NCBI GenBank assembly: GCA_002429115.1
Contig: DIYS01000250.1
Coordinates: 1-24,284, forward strand
From: Saccharicrinis sp. UBA6048
GTDB lineage: Bacteria; Bacteroidota; Bacteroidia; Bacteroidales; Marinilabiliaceae
DNA length: 24,284 nucleotides
Reading direction: 5' to 3'
This document shows positions 15,767 through 24,279 of the stretch, one piece after another; within the stretch, counting starts at the first letter, position 1, and the number at the start of each line of letters is the position of its first letter. Below the pieces are notes generated by a model, which worked only from the letters and a program-made list of their open reading frames with translations, searched no databases and was not told where the DNA came from. The position numbers were made by a program, and so were the translations under genes.

Positions 15767-16523
15767 TTGCTTCAAGTATTTGTTGCTCCAATAAAATGAC
15801 TTTAGGTACCAAAACCTTGTCTTCAATTCGTGAATGATCCTCTAAATCAGCTTCTAACCTAAATAACTCTGTTAAAAGCTTCTGACAAACTTCTTTACAA
15901 ACAACGGGTGGCAAGTGTCGCATAATCAAATTCTTAAGATCACTAAGCTTTAGCTCCATATTTTCATGATTACGGGCATATTGCTCAATTGATTCTGCTT
16001 TAATTTTTTCTACAACCTCATTATCAATAGTGTTTGTAGATACAACTTTCTCTAAGTAGGAGATATAAGGAAAGACGATTGAATCTTCACGATTTAAATG
16101 GTTTTCTAACTCTATTTTATATTCAGAAAAGAAGTTACTTAGTAATTCAATATTTTTAAGGTTCTCAATCGAAACTTCATCCTTAATCTGTTTAATATAC
16201 CCCTCTATTTCTGGAACCTTAACATTTAAGTAATAGTCGTGAGTATTAGCTAAATAATCCACAATAAGAGAAGCACTAAAATTCTGTAACTCTTTCTGTG
16301 GAAAGTAGTCTTGATTGTGGTAAGAGTTAATAATCTCCAAAAAGAAGCACGTATTTATACCATAGTCATTACATACTTCTTCAACCGATTTATTACTAAA
16401 GCCATATTCAATTCCAAACCTGCCTATAATGGGGATCAACCTGAAATCAAGATGGATTACATCTGCCATTTTTATTTTTGGCGTAAATGGTAAATTATTG
16501 TTCATTTTATATTGCTGGGTCAT
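15753..16523 (-). CDS. Hemerythrin/RIC-like di-iron protein
   Basis: The product has 256 residues from ATG 16523 (an upstream in-frame ATG at 16556 gives a poor hydrophobic extension). Residues about 15-65 resemble the DUF542 N-terminus of RIC/YtfE/ScdA (MADVIHLDFRLIPIIGRFGIEYG, EEVCNDYGI), but the CCGG motif is replaced by GFSN. Residues about 85-250 form a hemerythrin-like four-helix bundle with ligands in the expected order: THDYY (H95), ENHLNREDSIVFPY (H142, E146), RNHENME (H186) and EDHSRIEDKVLVP (H230, E234). RIC proteins act in iron-sulfur repair and NO stress; with the cysteines lost, a sensor role is more likely. Tight overlap with the LuxR-type gene supports an oxygen/NO signalling pair. 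Confidence 0.8.
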   Translation of the reverse strand: MTQQYKMNNNLPFTPKIKMADVIHLDFRLIPIIGRFGIEYGFSNKSVEEVCNDYGINTCFFLEIINSYHNQDYFPQKELQNFSASLIVDYLANTHDYYLNVKVPEIEGYIKQIKDEVSIENLKNIELLSNFFSEYKIELENHLNREDSIVFPYISYLEKVVSTNTIDNEVVEKIKAESIEQYARNHENMELKLSDLKNLIMRHLPPVVCKEVCQKLLTELFRLEADLEDHSRIEDKVLVPKVILLEQQILEANDAK

Positions 16524-16941
16524 TATATCAGTTTTTATTAGTATAAGAAAAAACAATTATCTAAATCGTGAGAAAATAACTCTACAAATTTAATGAACCA
16601 TTATTTCATCACTACGATCAACTGATCAAAATACAGATCCAAATAATATGGGTCTGAGTTTTTATTAAATATTCGCTCAAAAATAATTAAGAAATGTGGT
16701 TGCTGAAATCACCATTTGTTATGATTTTAATTCATTAAAAAAGTTATATAACAGTCCGTTTTAAGTAATTCTTAATAATCTATAATCTCCACCACTTATT
16801 CACTATAAATAAAAATCAAATTGTGAGTAATTCCCCTATTTCAGTGAACTCTTAGGTGAACAAACTTTTCTAATCATTCACAAATACCTTAATAATCGAG
16901 GATTTATTGACTGTGTTCCACTCCCTCTCTCTCCGCAATTT

Positions 16942-16958
16942 AACTTGATAGTCAAGTT
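16942..16958. promoter_or_regulatory. Palindrome, candidate protein-binding site
   Basis: AACTTGA and TCAAGTT are perfect reverse complements around TAG. The stem is short and lacks a T-run, so a DNA-binding site is more likely than a terminator. It is ten bases from the tandem repeat. Confidence 0.3.
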
Positions 16959-16967
16959 GTTGTAAAA

Positions 16968-17003
16968 TCTACACGTAATTCTACACGTAATTCTACACGC
17001 ATC
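16968..17003. repeat. 12-bp tandem repeat, three units
   Basis: TCTACACGTAAT occurs at 16968-16979 and 16980-16991. A third unit at 16992-17003 matches its first eight bases exactly and then diverges (TCTACACGCATC). A related CACGTGAT follows at once. Confidence 0.7.
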
Positions 17004-17047
17004 TCACGTGATAATGTCCTTTCTTGATTTTTATAACTAACAGGTGG

Positions 17048-17233
17048 ATGTTAAATAAACTATACCACCTAATGTTTTATCAATTTAATTTACGTGAAAT
17101 CAATAACGAGTTTGGTTGCAAATTATTTAAAACCTACGTGTCAGAAGACTTAAAGTCTGGCAAAGGGCTAAGTGGTTCTGATAATGTTGCGGCTCTTTTT
17201 TTTAAGATTTACTTAGAAGAGGCCTTAAATTGA
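17048..17233 (+). CDS. Small orphan ORF, 61 aa
   Basis: The ATG at 17048 is preceded by AGGTGG. The product is a mix of aromatic and charged residues with no signal peptide or motif known to me. The C-terminal half (SEDLKSGKGLSGSDNVAALF) has codon use that looks coding, and the frame has no obvious overlap with other genes. It could be a genuine small protein, or the surviving end of a decayed gene in this remnant-rich stretch. No function is proposed. Confidence 0.3.
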   Translation: MLNKLYHLMFYQFNLREINNEFGCKLFKTYVSEDLKSGKGLSGSDNVAALFFKIYLEEALN

Positions 17234-17343
17234 TCAAGTTTCAGCATATTTTTAGAATAATAGGGCATGGTTAAGCTTTTCTATTGTTTTTTCGTGCTTT
17301 TCTACTGCTTTTTTGTACTTTATTGAGCTTGTACATTGCTCTT

Positions 17344-17900
17344 TTAAGCTACGTTCGTGTTTTTAAGTAGCATTTTTAATCTATGTCCGATTTTAAATGA
17401 GAATGATATATTATTCTCATAGGTGGGAGCAACATATTTTTTGTTGGATAACTTTGCTTCCTGAATCGCTTCTGTTTCATTATTTATTGCATCCCAGCGG
17501 TATTTAATCCTGATTTCCTGTATTGCATCGTAAGTCAGCTTTTGCAAATGGAATCTGTCGATTACCACCGTGGTCTTTGGGAAACACTTCCTGATAATCT
17601 TGTTCATTGATCCGGCCATGTCAAGCGTTACTTCCTTGACGATCTTTCTGTATTTCTCAGGAATCTTCTTGATAATGTGAATGATTGTGTTGGCCTTTGT
17701 GCCGGCAATCATGGCCACCAACGCTCTTACCCTTAGCGACTTTATTAGTAATTATGGTATAGAGTTCTCCATTCGAAAGTGCTGTTTTGTCTATCCTCAG
17801 ATGATACCCAAGATTCTTCTTAAATAAGATCCGCTCTTTAGAATGGTCTTTCTGATTCCATTGACGGAAGTCACTCAATTAATCTTTGTATTGTTACTGA
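17344..17900 (-). pseudogene. ISAon1-type transposase, frameshifted and truncated
   Basis: The frame down to about 17660 encodes SDFRQWNQKDHSKERILF and LRIDKTALSNGELYTIITNK, the region that holds the first catalytic Asp of ISL3-class enzymes (usual form SIDETSLSNGELYTI; here IDKT, so the Glu after the Asp is Lys). A frameshift near VAKGK moves the reading into 17721-17344. That part continues GTKANTIIHIIKKIPEKYRK, TLDMAGSMNKIIRKCFPKTT and VIDRFHLQKL, with the second catalytic Asp. After about RIKYRWDAI...EAIQEAK the homology fades and the protein stops. The C-terminal catalytic Glu region is absent, so it cannot transpose. Confidence 0.8.
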
Positions 17901-18049
17901 AGCTGATCTCCGTTGATGTAATAATGCTTTTCCAGGCTATTGCCACTGATCGGATGTGAATCCAAAAGCATCTTTTAAAAAGTAGCGAAATCTTTTGTGT
18001 AACGCGTCCTATTTGCAAGCAATTGCCAATCCCGACTACTCATCTTGTC

Positions 18050-18304
18050 CTAGGCCTTTACCAGCCAACGTCTTCTTCTTATATGCAAATAATTGGCCTT
18101 GTCTCGAATGGGAAAGTCCTGCACGCTTGCCGTTTTAAGAAAACCTTTGGTAATCAAATCAAATTCGGCGTAGCCTTCCTGAGGTATATTAATTTCATCA
18201 AGATGAATATTGATGGCCAGACCATCATCCATGCCGTGCGTCATTTCAATATATTCGAATAATTCTTCCGGAAGTAGAAATTTTATGAGGCTATTAATTG
18301 ATTG
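18050..18304 (-). pseudogene. ISAon1-type N-terminal-region protein, remnant
   Basis: Reading from 18304, just after a TAA, the frame gives INSLIKFLLPEELFEYIEMT and ends with ITKGFLKTASVQDFPIRDKANYLHIRRRRW, the hallmark of the small partner protein of ISAon1-type transposases (usual form GFY..ATVQDFPIRGK..YLHIRRRRW). It stops at a TAG right after the RRRRW motif. The usual continuation (SSRDWQLLANRTRYTKDFATF) is still readable beyond the stop in the same frame, so the stop is a lesion. Confidence 0.75.
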
Positions 18305-18378
18305 TTATTTGAGAACATGGATGTAATTTAATAAAGCTGCAAATGTTTAATTGTTTTTTATCTCCACAACTTTTCAAT

Positions 18379-18504
18379 ATGATCCAGAACCAGGATATTC
18401 CTGGTTTGAAGCAAGGTGAATTTGTCAGGTGTGTCTATGGGGATAGTGAGAAGCTGAAATTTAAGCTAATGGGGTTTGATCGGATCAGGCCAAAAACCAA
18501 ATAG
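18379..18504 (+). CDS. Orphan ORF, 41 aa, possible gene remnant
   Basis: The ORF encodes a compact, charged product beginning MIQNQDIPGLKQGEFVRCVY and ending GFDRIRPKTK. Composition looks coding, and the open frame extends a few codons upstream of the ATG without a better start. No family is recognised. Its position between a dead IS and an interrupted gene suggests it may be the tail of a lost gene. Low confidence that it is expressed. Confidence 0.25.
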   Translation: MIQNQDIPGLKQGEFVRCVYGDSEKLKFKLMGFDRIRPKTK

Positions 18505-18793
18505 GCGTTGCCCAATTTAATATTGGCATAATTCCAAACAAATTATTGTATTTGTTGGCTAATTTGAATAGAAATAGCCACTCTAAGTTGAAGTCCTAAA
18601 CTAGTGGCAATGCTGTTTATAATGTGCAGCTACTTCGCAATTCCAAAGAAATCAATAAAGAAGCATACATAGGTGACTTTTGATACAATGCGATTTTTTT
18701 TAGAAAATTAGCGTTGTATTTTGTAACAATTTGTTAAAATTGCAGTAGAAAATAATTTAACATACATTTTAACACAAACCTTGACCGCATTTA
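18505..18793. other. Intergenic region with possible decayed coding sequence
   Basis: Plus-strand conceptual translation from about 18502 gives readable stretches (for example IGVAQFNIGIIPNKLLYLLA, then after a stop NAVYNVQLLRNSKEINKEAY) broken by stops near 18597 and 18681. This looks more like worn-out coding DNA than a regulatory spacer. No recognised family; the last 100 bases are very AT-rich and probably hold the promoter of the next gene. Confidence 0.25.
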
Positions 18794-19723
18794 ATGAAAA
18801 TCCTACCATACTTTCTAATGGTTCTCTATACCTTCCCTTTAGAGACCTACTCACAGCAGGAACTTAGATTAAACGATCTTTTTGAGGCTCACCAGAAAGG
18901 GGAGCCAATATTTGGGGAAGTAAACAGATTTATTCAATCTGCTGATTGTACCCGGGTATTGGACATATGTAAGACGTACATAATGTCTCAAGAGGATAAG
19001 GACAGATACCTGAGTCACCGCATATTCTACAAACTTTGTGAAGCAGGTCAGGATCAAAAATGTTGTACAGAAGCGGCTTACCAACTAATAAATAATGGAC
19101 TGAGAGACCCGTTAGCGACCAATGTTTCCATGGTGATCAATTACCTTGAGCATCTTCCAGGAGAAGTATTTGACAGCCGTGCCCAAAATAGCCTGGCAAG
19201 TATTATTGCAGGAAACCCAATGCACTATAAGCAGTTAGTCATGCTGTCAGGACGGCTCCAGATGCACCAGTAGGTAAGTTTTTATGAAAATAAGCTAAGA
19301 AATGACTCAAGCCTGAATGCCAGGGACAAGTGGGGACTACAGTTGAGCCTGGCGCGCATGGGTGACCCCCTTATGGTCAATAAATGCATTGAGCAGGTAA
19401 AGAAAACCGGTATCAACGATCAGGTCATTTACAGCCTGGTTCCGGACTTATTATACATCGAAAAGAAACAGATCATTGATTATTTACTGGATGAACTGGC
19501 TGTCCGGAATATGAACTGTACATCGGCAGACCCTGACAATGAAGTCGTGATTGATTGTGGCTATCGTTTGGCTGAGTACATCGCACCGTTTATTCAGGAT
19601 TTTCCTGTTAGTGTGGGGGCTTCAGGAGATCTTGACTGCGAAAATTATGAGCAGGCTTTGATAGAAATCAGGCATTGGATCAGTGAAAATAGGAATAATT
19701 ACAAAACGATATTTGAAGAATAA
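18794..19723 (+). pseudogene. HEAT-like exported protein gene split by one amber codon
   Basis: The frame is 310 codons with a single internal TAG at 19271-19273. The first 159 codons encode a signal peptide (MKILPYFLMVLYTFPLETYS) and helical Cys-containing repeats. Immediately after the TAG the same frame continues VSFYENKLRNDSSLNARDKWGLQLSLARMGDP and runs to TAA at 19721. The join is continuous in sense and in helical-repeat rhythm, so the simplest reading is a CAG-to-TAG change. The protein looks like a helical-repeat (HEAT-like) lipoprotein-free exported protein; no specific family is claimed. It precedes the 1497-residue gene by 62 bases in the same direction and probably forms a unit with it. 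Read-through or two separate products cannot be excluded. Confidence 0.65.
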
Positions 19724-19730
19724 TAACAAT

Positions 19731-19758
19731 ATGTGAATTCGAAATAGCTAGTTCACAT
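19731..19758. repeat. Short inverted repeat between the two rightward genes
   Basis: ATGTGAA (19731-19737) and TTCACAT (19752-19758) are perfect reverse complements around 14 bases. There is no T-run, so it is not a terminator; it could be an operator or a weak hairpin before the large gene. Confidence 0.3.
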
Positions 19759-19785
19759 TGACTCACACACTCACAAACCTGACAT

Positions 19786-22700
19786 ATGAATAAGCTGTTA
19801 AAGGAATACCGGAAACGGGTTTCATTATCCATAATAGTGGCCTTTTGTTTCCTGGCCAGCCTCTTAGGCAATACCTATGAAACCGGAGATGTCCGTTATT
19901 TTGAGGCATTTGACTTCACTGAGGGTCTTCCTGTCAGTGCATCTTTATTGCCAGCAGAAGCACTCGGCGAAACCGAAGAAGCACACGAGTATGATGCAAT
20001 ACTTGATAAAGTGATTTCCGAAGGGCGGATCACCAATAAGCTAAACAAGTCGGCCTTGTATAGCCTGCCCATTGGCATCTCAGTCGGAGCAGATGCTTCA
20101 TATACCATTGTTATTAATGAGGCAAAAATACTAAACAACCACGCCATCTTTACGGCCTTTATGGTATTGACCAACCCCCTGGATGGTACAAAACTCCGTT
20201 TTGCAGCTAAAAACATTGCTTTTACTTTTGGCAGCGGGCTTTTGAATGGTTTTCAACTGGAGCTGATCGAAAAAACAAAAGTAAACATCCAAAACGATGC
20301 ATCATTGTGGATCAAAGAAGGCAGCTATGTGGATTGGGATTGTAACGGATTTAACCGTCTGGGCATTAATGGGGAGTTGGAGCTCAGTGAGAAGCGATTT
20401 AAGAAAGTCCAGCCAAAAACCGGTGAAGTAATAGGCGGTAAGGTATCCACCCTGTTTTCAGTCACAGCTTCCAATTTTCAGGACCTGCTGGTAGAACTGT
20501 CATTGCCCACCTTCAAGATGGTGGGGTTTGATGAGGCCTATTTTTCATTTCAGAACCTGACCTTTGATTTCAGTGACACCAGGAATGCCGCAACTTTTGC
20601 CCTGCCCAATGACTATCCCGGGGATTACCGTGGTGAAATGGCACCGCTCTGGCGTGGTATATATGTTAACGAAGCACGTATCTATCTGAGTGGTAAGCTA
20701 TCAAACAAAAATGGACAGCCTACCACACTTTATGCTAAGAAGTTCCTGCTTGATGATTATGGTTTGACCGGCACGGCAGGCGGCAATAACTTATTATCCA
20801 TTAAAGATGGAGAGATGGGCAATTGGCCATTCTCCATTGAAGAACTGGAGCTTGATCTGTTTACCAGTGACGTACGCTCTTTTAAGCTTGACGGACAAGT
20901 GATGATTCAGGGAGCTGATAAGACACTTGATTACGATGCTTTTTATGATGCAGAAGGAATCTATCACTTTGTCATTAGTATGGGAGAAGACCTGCCATTT
21001 AATGCCTTAGCGGCAAAAGTAAACCTACACCAATCATCGCGTATTGAAGTAACGGTTGATCATGGTAAATTTTATCCTGCTGCCGAACTGAATGGACAAA
21101 TATCCTTTGCCTGTGCAAAAGGTGGCGGAGCAAAGTTGCTGAATATCCCAAAGCTGGATTTTGAAGGCCTCCGGATTGCCACATTAAAACCGCACTTTGA
21201 TATCCGGTACCTGGGTATGGCCTCGGATGATGACATGTCGTTTAACAATTTTCCGATTACGCTTACAGAGGCTTCCTTTAGAAAAACAAGTACGACCGGT
21301 CAATTTACTTTTGGTGTCAAGCTGAACCTGTCGCCTGCCAAAGATGACGGTATCGTGGGAGAAACCGTGTTGGGTATTAAAACAGATACTTCGGGCGACC
21401 AATGGAAGTACGATGGCTTATCGGTTGAAAAGATCTATGTTAAAGCATCGAAAAAAGGCGCCTATGAGATTGAAGGTACCATCTTGTTTGTCAAAGGTGA
21501 CCCTGTGTACGGCAGTGGCTTTAGGGGTGACCTGGATGCAAAATTTGCCAATTCATTTGATCTAAAAGCAATCGCTGTCTTTGGCAAAGTGGATGGGTTC
21601 CGCTATTTCTTTGTGGATGCCTTCCTTACACTACCTGCACCTGGAGTCACCGCCGGTCCTTTTATTATGAACGGCTTTGGTGGTGGTATGTATTATCGTA
21701 TGAAGCAAAATGCCGAAGGCAGTCCCGGGGGGAATATGGGCGAAACAATTTCGGGTTTGAACTATTCGCCGGATAAAGACAGTCACCTGTCTTTACGAGC
21801 AGCTGTGCAGGGTGGTATTGTTTATCCAAAGATAATAAGCTGTAAGGTGGGCTTTTTAATACAGTTTAACCGTCATGGAGGTATCGACCTGATAGGTTTT
21901 GATGGAGAAGCTGTTGTAGCAACGCCTCAATTAACAGCCAATGTGGATCAAGTAAAGGCCATGTCAAAAACGGTGGCAGTTGGTCAGACGGTTAAATTAC
22001 CATCCCACGAAGTCATGAAAGCCACCATCTCCATTGTTATGGATTTTGAACACGATGTGTTCCACAGTGAGATGGAACTTTTTGTGGATGCCGGATTGAT
22101 TAAAGGGATAAACGAAAATAACAGTGCAGGACGAGGGGTGATGCACATCGACCCGGACAAGTGGTATTTGCACTTAGGTCGTCCTGATGCACCCATTGGT
22201 TTGGAATTGGTAGGGCTGGTCAAGGTGGGCGGCTACTTTATGGCCGGGCACGATATCCCGGATGCCATGATGATGCACCCTAAAGTCTTGGAATACCTTA
22301 ACATGGACCAGTCCGATTTTAACGGTAATCGTTCGGAGAACGATATCATGATGGGCAAGGGTCTTGCCTTTGGTGCCAACTTTGAGCTGGATACCGGCGA
22401 CCTACGTTTTTTGATCTTTTATGCGCGCTTTGAGTTAGGCGGTGGTTTTGATGTGATGCTTCTCGATTATGGAGATAAGGCCTATTGCGAGGGGCGCAGT
22501 GGTGGTGTCGGCATTAATGGCTGGTATGGCAAAGGACAGGCCTATGCGTATTTTGGCGGTACAATCGGCATCAAAGTGAAGCTATTTATGAAAACCCGGA
22601 AGTTTGACATTATCAGCCTGCAGACAGCGGCAGCCATACGGCTTGAAGGACCCAACCCGACCTGGATGAAAGGTGTTGTAGGCGGTAGATACCGTATATT

Positions 22701-24279
22701 GGGCGGGCTGGTTAAAGGCTCCTGTAAGTTTGAGATGACCGTTGGTGATAAATGTGAGCTGCGCACCTTCAGCGACCTGTCTGACCTGGAGATCATTGCC
22801 GACCTGAGCCCGGCCAAAGACTCTAAAGACATTGACATCTTCGCCTTGCCGCAGGCGGTTTTCAATATGCCGGTTAACAAAGTCGTACGTATATCAGAAA
22901 ACGTTAAAGATACCAGGGTCTTCAGGATTGAATTGGCCGAGTACAGCATCTATAAAGGCAATGAAAAGATAAATGGCTCCTATGAGCTGGACGCAGAACG
23001 AACGACATTGGCCTATACGCCTGACCGGATCTTTGACCCGAAATCAGACTATAAGATTGTGGCCAGGGTAGGGTTCAAGGAATTTAAAGACGGGCAATGG
23101 CAAAGTTATAAAGATGATTCGGGCAAGGTGTATTATGAAACCAAGGAGACACAGTTTACAACAGGCCTGTTGCCAGACCGGATACCAAGCGACTATATTC
23201 AATACAGTTATCCATTGGACAGGCAGGTTAATTTTTATAAAAAGGAATACAGTACGGCCTATATCACCTTTAAGTCTGACCTGGAACCTTTCTTTATGCC
23301 TCAGGAAGGCTGGGAACAAAAAGCCCGGTGGACACCAGTCAATGGACAGGCCATCTATTCAGATATCAGCTATACGCCCGTGGAGAAAACTGCAGAGACA
23401 GCTGTTCCTGAGCTCCTGGCCAATGGAAATATCTATGCCTTTGAACTGGTTAATATACCTATTGACAGTAACAATGCTATCAACCGGAACGTGAAGGAGA
23501 TGACCACTTCAACGGTCGACTCCGGCACAGGCACCACCACCGAGGTCACCACACGGGAGGCAATAGGTGTGATCAGTGAAGCGGAGGAGAAAGCATTTTA
23601 TACGATTCCTTTCAGGGTAAGCCGGCACGATAAATTCCTGGATAAGGTGACCGCCAGCGAGATGAAAGTAAGGTTTCTGTATAATTCCAGCCCGGGCGTG
23701 GATTTACTTGGGGCGACTTATTATGGGCCGGAGTTTTTTGACCGTTATGAAATAAAAGGGGATGGCAATATACCGGCATTGATCCAGCGAAAGGCACTAT
23801 TGGACAAGGCCGATTGGTACCAGGCCCATATTTACCCTTTGATCTATCAGGGCTACCCGATTCACCCAAAGGCGCTTATTGATCACCGGGATACCAAAAC
23901 CTATGGTGTTCCACCTGTGCACCGCATCGATATGTGGCAGCTTGGCTATAACTACCTGCTGACGGATGCGGATATCGAGTCGGGCACGGTTTCGCAAGGG
24001 GCAGAGATGACCCACCTGGTGTATACCTTACAGGAAAGCTGGTCGGCCGATTATGCTAATATCAGGAACAATATCGCTAAAGCAGTGAGCAATGGCCTGA
24101 CGCCGACATCACGCATGACCACCATCTTAAACAAATACCCGGCTCCACAAATCAGTGCAGGTAATTACCCTGTTAAGTTGAGCTATACACTGCCAGGCAG
24201 GAACATTGTAACCAGTGAGAAGGTGATAAATATGAAGTGTGGCTTTGATATACCACAAGTCGATTTAATTGAGGAATAA
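19786..24279 (+). CDS. Large exported protein of unknown function, 1497 aa
   Basis: The complete ORF has a hydrophobic export segment at residues 12-28. The next ~1000 residues are beta-rich, with many short aromatic-glycine strands and recurrent pieces such as FNALAAKVNL, GFGGGMYYRM and GMYYRM-like turns, suggesting a large beta-solenoid or beta-sandwich assembly. Residues about 1045-1140 resemble a bacterial Ig-like (Big_5/SbsA-type) domain (AVFNMPVNKVVRISENV ... LAYTPDRIFDPKSDYKI). The C-terminal third is soluble, rich in Tyr and Pro, and ends PQVDLIEE, without a sorting domain I recognise. GC and codon choice are clearly higher than in the genes at 1-17000. I cannot assign a function. Such giant exported proteins in Bacteroidota often lie beside RHS/toxin or surface-assembly genes, which would be outside the window. 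Confidence 0.85.
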   Translation: MNKLLKEYRKRVSLSIIVAFCFLASLLGNTYETGDVRYFEAFDFTEGLPVSASLLPAEALGETEEAHEYDAILDKVISEGRITNKLNKSALYSLPIGISVGADASYTIVINEAKILNNHAIFTAFMVLTNPLDGTKLRFAAKNIAFTFGSGLLNGFQLELIEKTKVNIQNDASLWIKEGSYVDWDCNGFNRLGINGELELSEKRFKKVQPKTGEVIGGKVSTLFSVTASNFQDLLVELSLPTFKMVGFDEAYFSFQNLTFDFSDTRNAATFALPNDYPGDYRGEMAPLWRGIYVNEARIYLSGKLSNKNGQPTTLYAKKFLLDDYGLTGTAGGNNLLSIKDGEMGNWPFSIEELELDLFTSDVRSFKLDGQVMIQGADKTLDYDAFYDAEGIYHFVISMGEDLPFNALAAKVNLHQSSRIEVTVDHGKFYPAAELNGQISFACAKGGGAKLLNIPKLDFEGLRIATLKPHFDIRYLGMASDDDMSFNNFPITLTEASFRKTSTTGQFTFGVKLNLSPAKDDGIVGETVLGIKTDTSGDQWKYDGLSVEKIYVKASKKGAYEIEGTILFVKGDPVYGSGFRGDLDAKFANSFDLKAIAVFGKVDGFRYFFVDAFLTLPAPGVTAGPFIMNGFGGGMYYRMKQNAEGSPGGNMGETISGLNYSPDKDSHLSLRAAVQGGIVYPKIISCKVGFLIQFNRHGGIDLIGFDGEAVVATPQLTANVDQVKAMSKTVAVGQTVKLPSHEVMKATISIVMDFEHDVFHSEMELFVDAGLIKGINENNSAGRGVMHIDPDKWYLHLGRPDAPIGLELVGLVKVGGYFMAGHDIPDAMMMHPKVLEYLNMDQSDFNGNRSENDIMMGKGLAFGANFELDTGDLRFLIFYARFELGGGFDVMLLDYGDKAYCEGRSGGVGINGWYGKGQAYAYFGGTIGIKVKLFMKTRKFDIISLQTAAAIRLEGPNPTWMKGVVGGRYRILGGLVKGSCKFEMTVGDKCELRTFSDLSDLEIIADLSPAKDSKDIDIFALPQAVFNMPVNKVVRISENVKDTRVFRIELAEYSIYKGNEKINGSYELDAERTTLAYTPDRIFDPKSDYKIVARVGFKEFKDGQWQSYKDDSGKVYYETKETQFTTGLLPDRIPSDYIQYSYPLDRQVNFYKKEYSTAYITFKSDLEPFFMPQEGWEQKARWTPVNGQAIYSDISYTPVEKTAETAVPELLANGNIYAFELVNIPIDSNNAINRNVKEMTTSTVDSGTGTTTEVTTREAIGVISEAEEKAFYTIPFRVSRHDKFLDKVTASEMKVRFLYNSSPGVDLLGATYYGPEFFDRYEIKGDGNIPALIQRKALLDKADWYQAHIYPLIYQGYPIHPKALIDHRDTKTYGVPPVHRIDMWQLGYNYLLTDADIESGTVSQGAEMTHLVYTLQESWSADYANIRNNIAKAVSNGLTPTSRMTTILNKYPAPQISAGNYPVKLSYTLPGRNIVTSEKVINMKCGFDIPQVDLIEE

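Larger units (their letters stand above)
16557..17047. other. Intergenic region with palindrome and tandem repeat
   Basis: This is about 490 AT-rich bases with no convincing gene. Its right third contains a tight palindrome (16942-16958) and a triplet 12-bp tandem repeat (16968-17003), listed separately. The remainder shows stop codons in all frames and no RNA gene I recognise. Confidence 0.55.
17344..18304 (-). mobile_element. ISAon1-type insertion sequence remnant
   Basis: The minus strand carries the two-protein layout of ISAon1-type elements of the ISL3 class: an N-terminal-region protein followed by a DDE transposase. Both are broken. The C-terminal half of the transposase is missing and replaced by unrelated sequence ending near 17344. 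I found no terminal inverted repeats or target duplication at either side. The element is dead and truncated. Confidence 0.8.

Noticed and set aside
16968..17003. CRISPR array
   Set aside because: Units are 12 bp and directly adjacent without spacers, and no cas gene is present.
17344..18304. Active insertion sequence
   Set aside because: Frameshift, in-frame stops, missing C-terminal catalytic region and no terminal repeats.
18301..18793. tRNA or other structured RNA as integration site
   Set aside because: No cloverleaf, CCA-type 3' end or conserved T-arm sequence could be found on either strand.
19271..19273. Pyrrolysine-type recoding of the amber codon
   Set aside because: Nothing in the window suggests Pyl genes, and Bacteroidota are not known for it; a point mutation is simpler.
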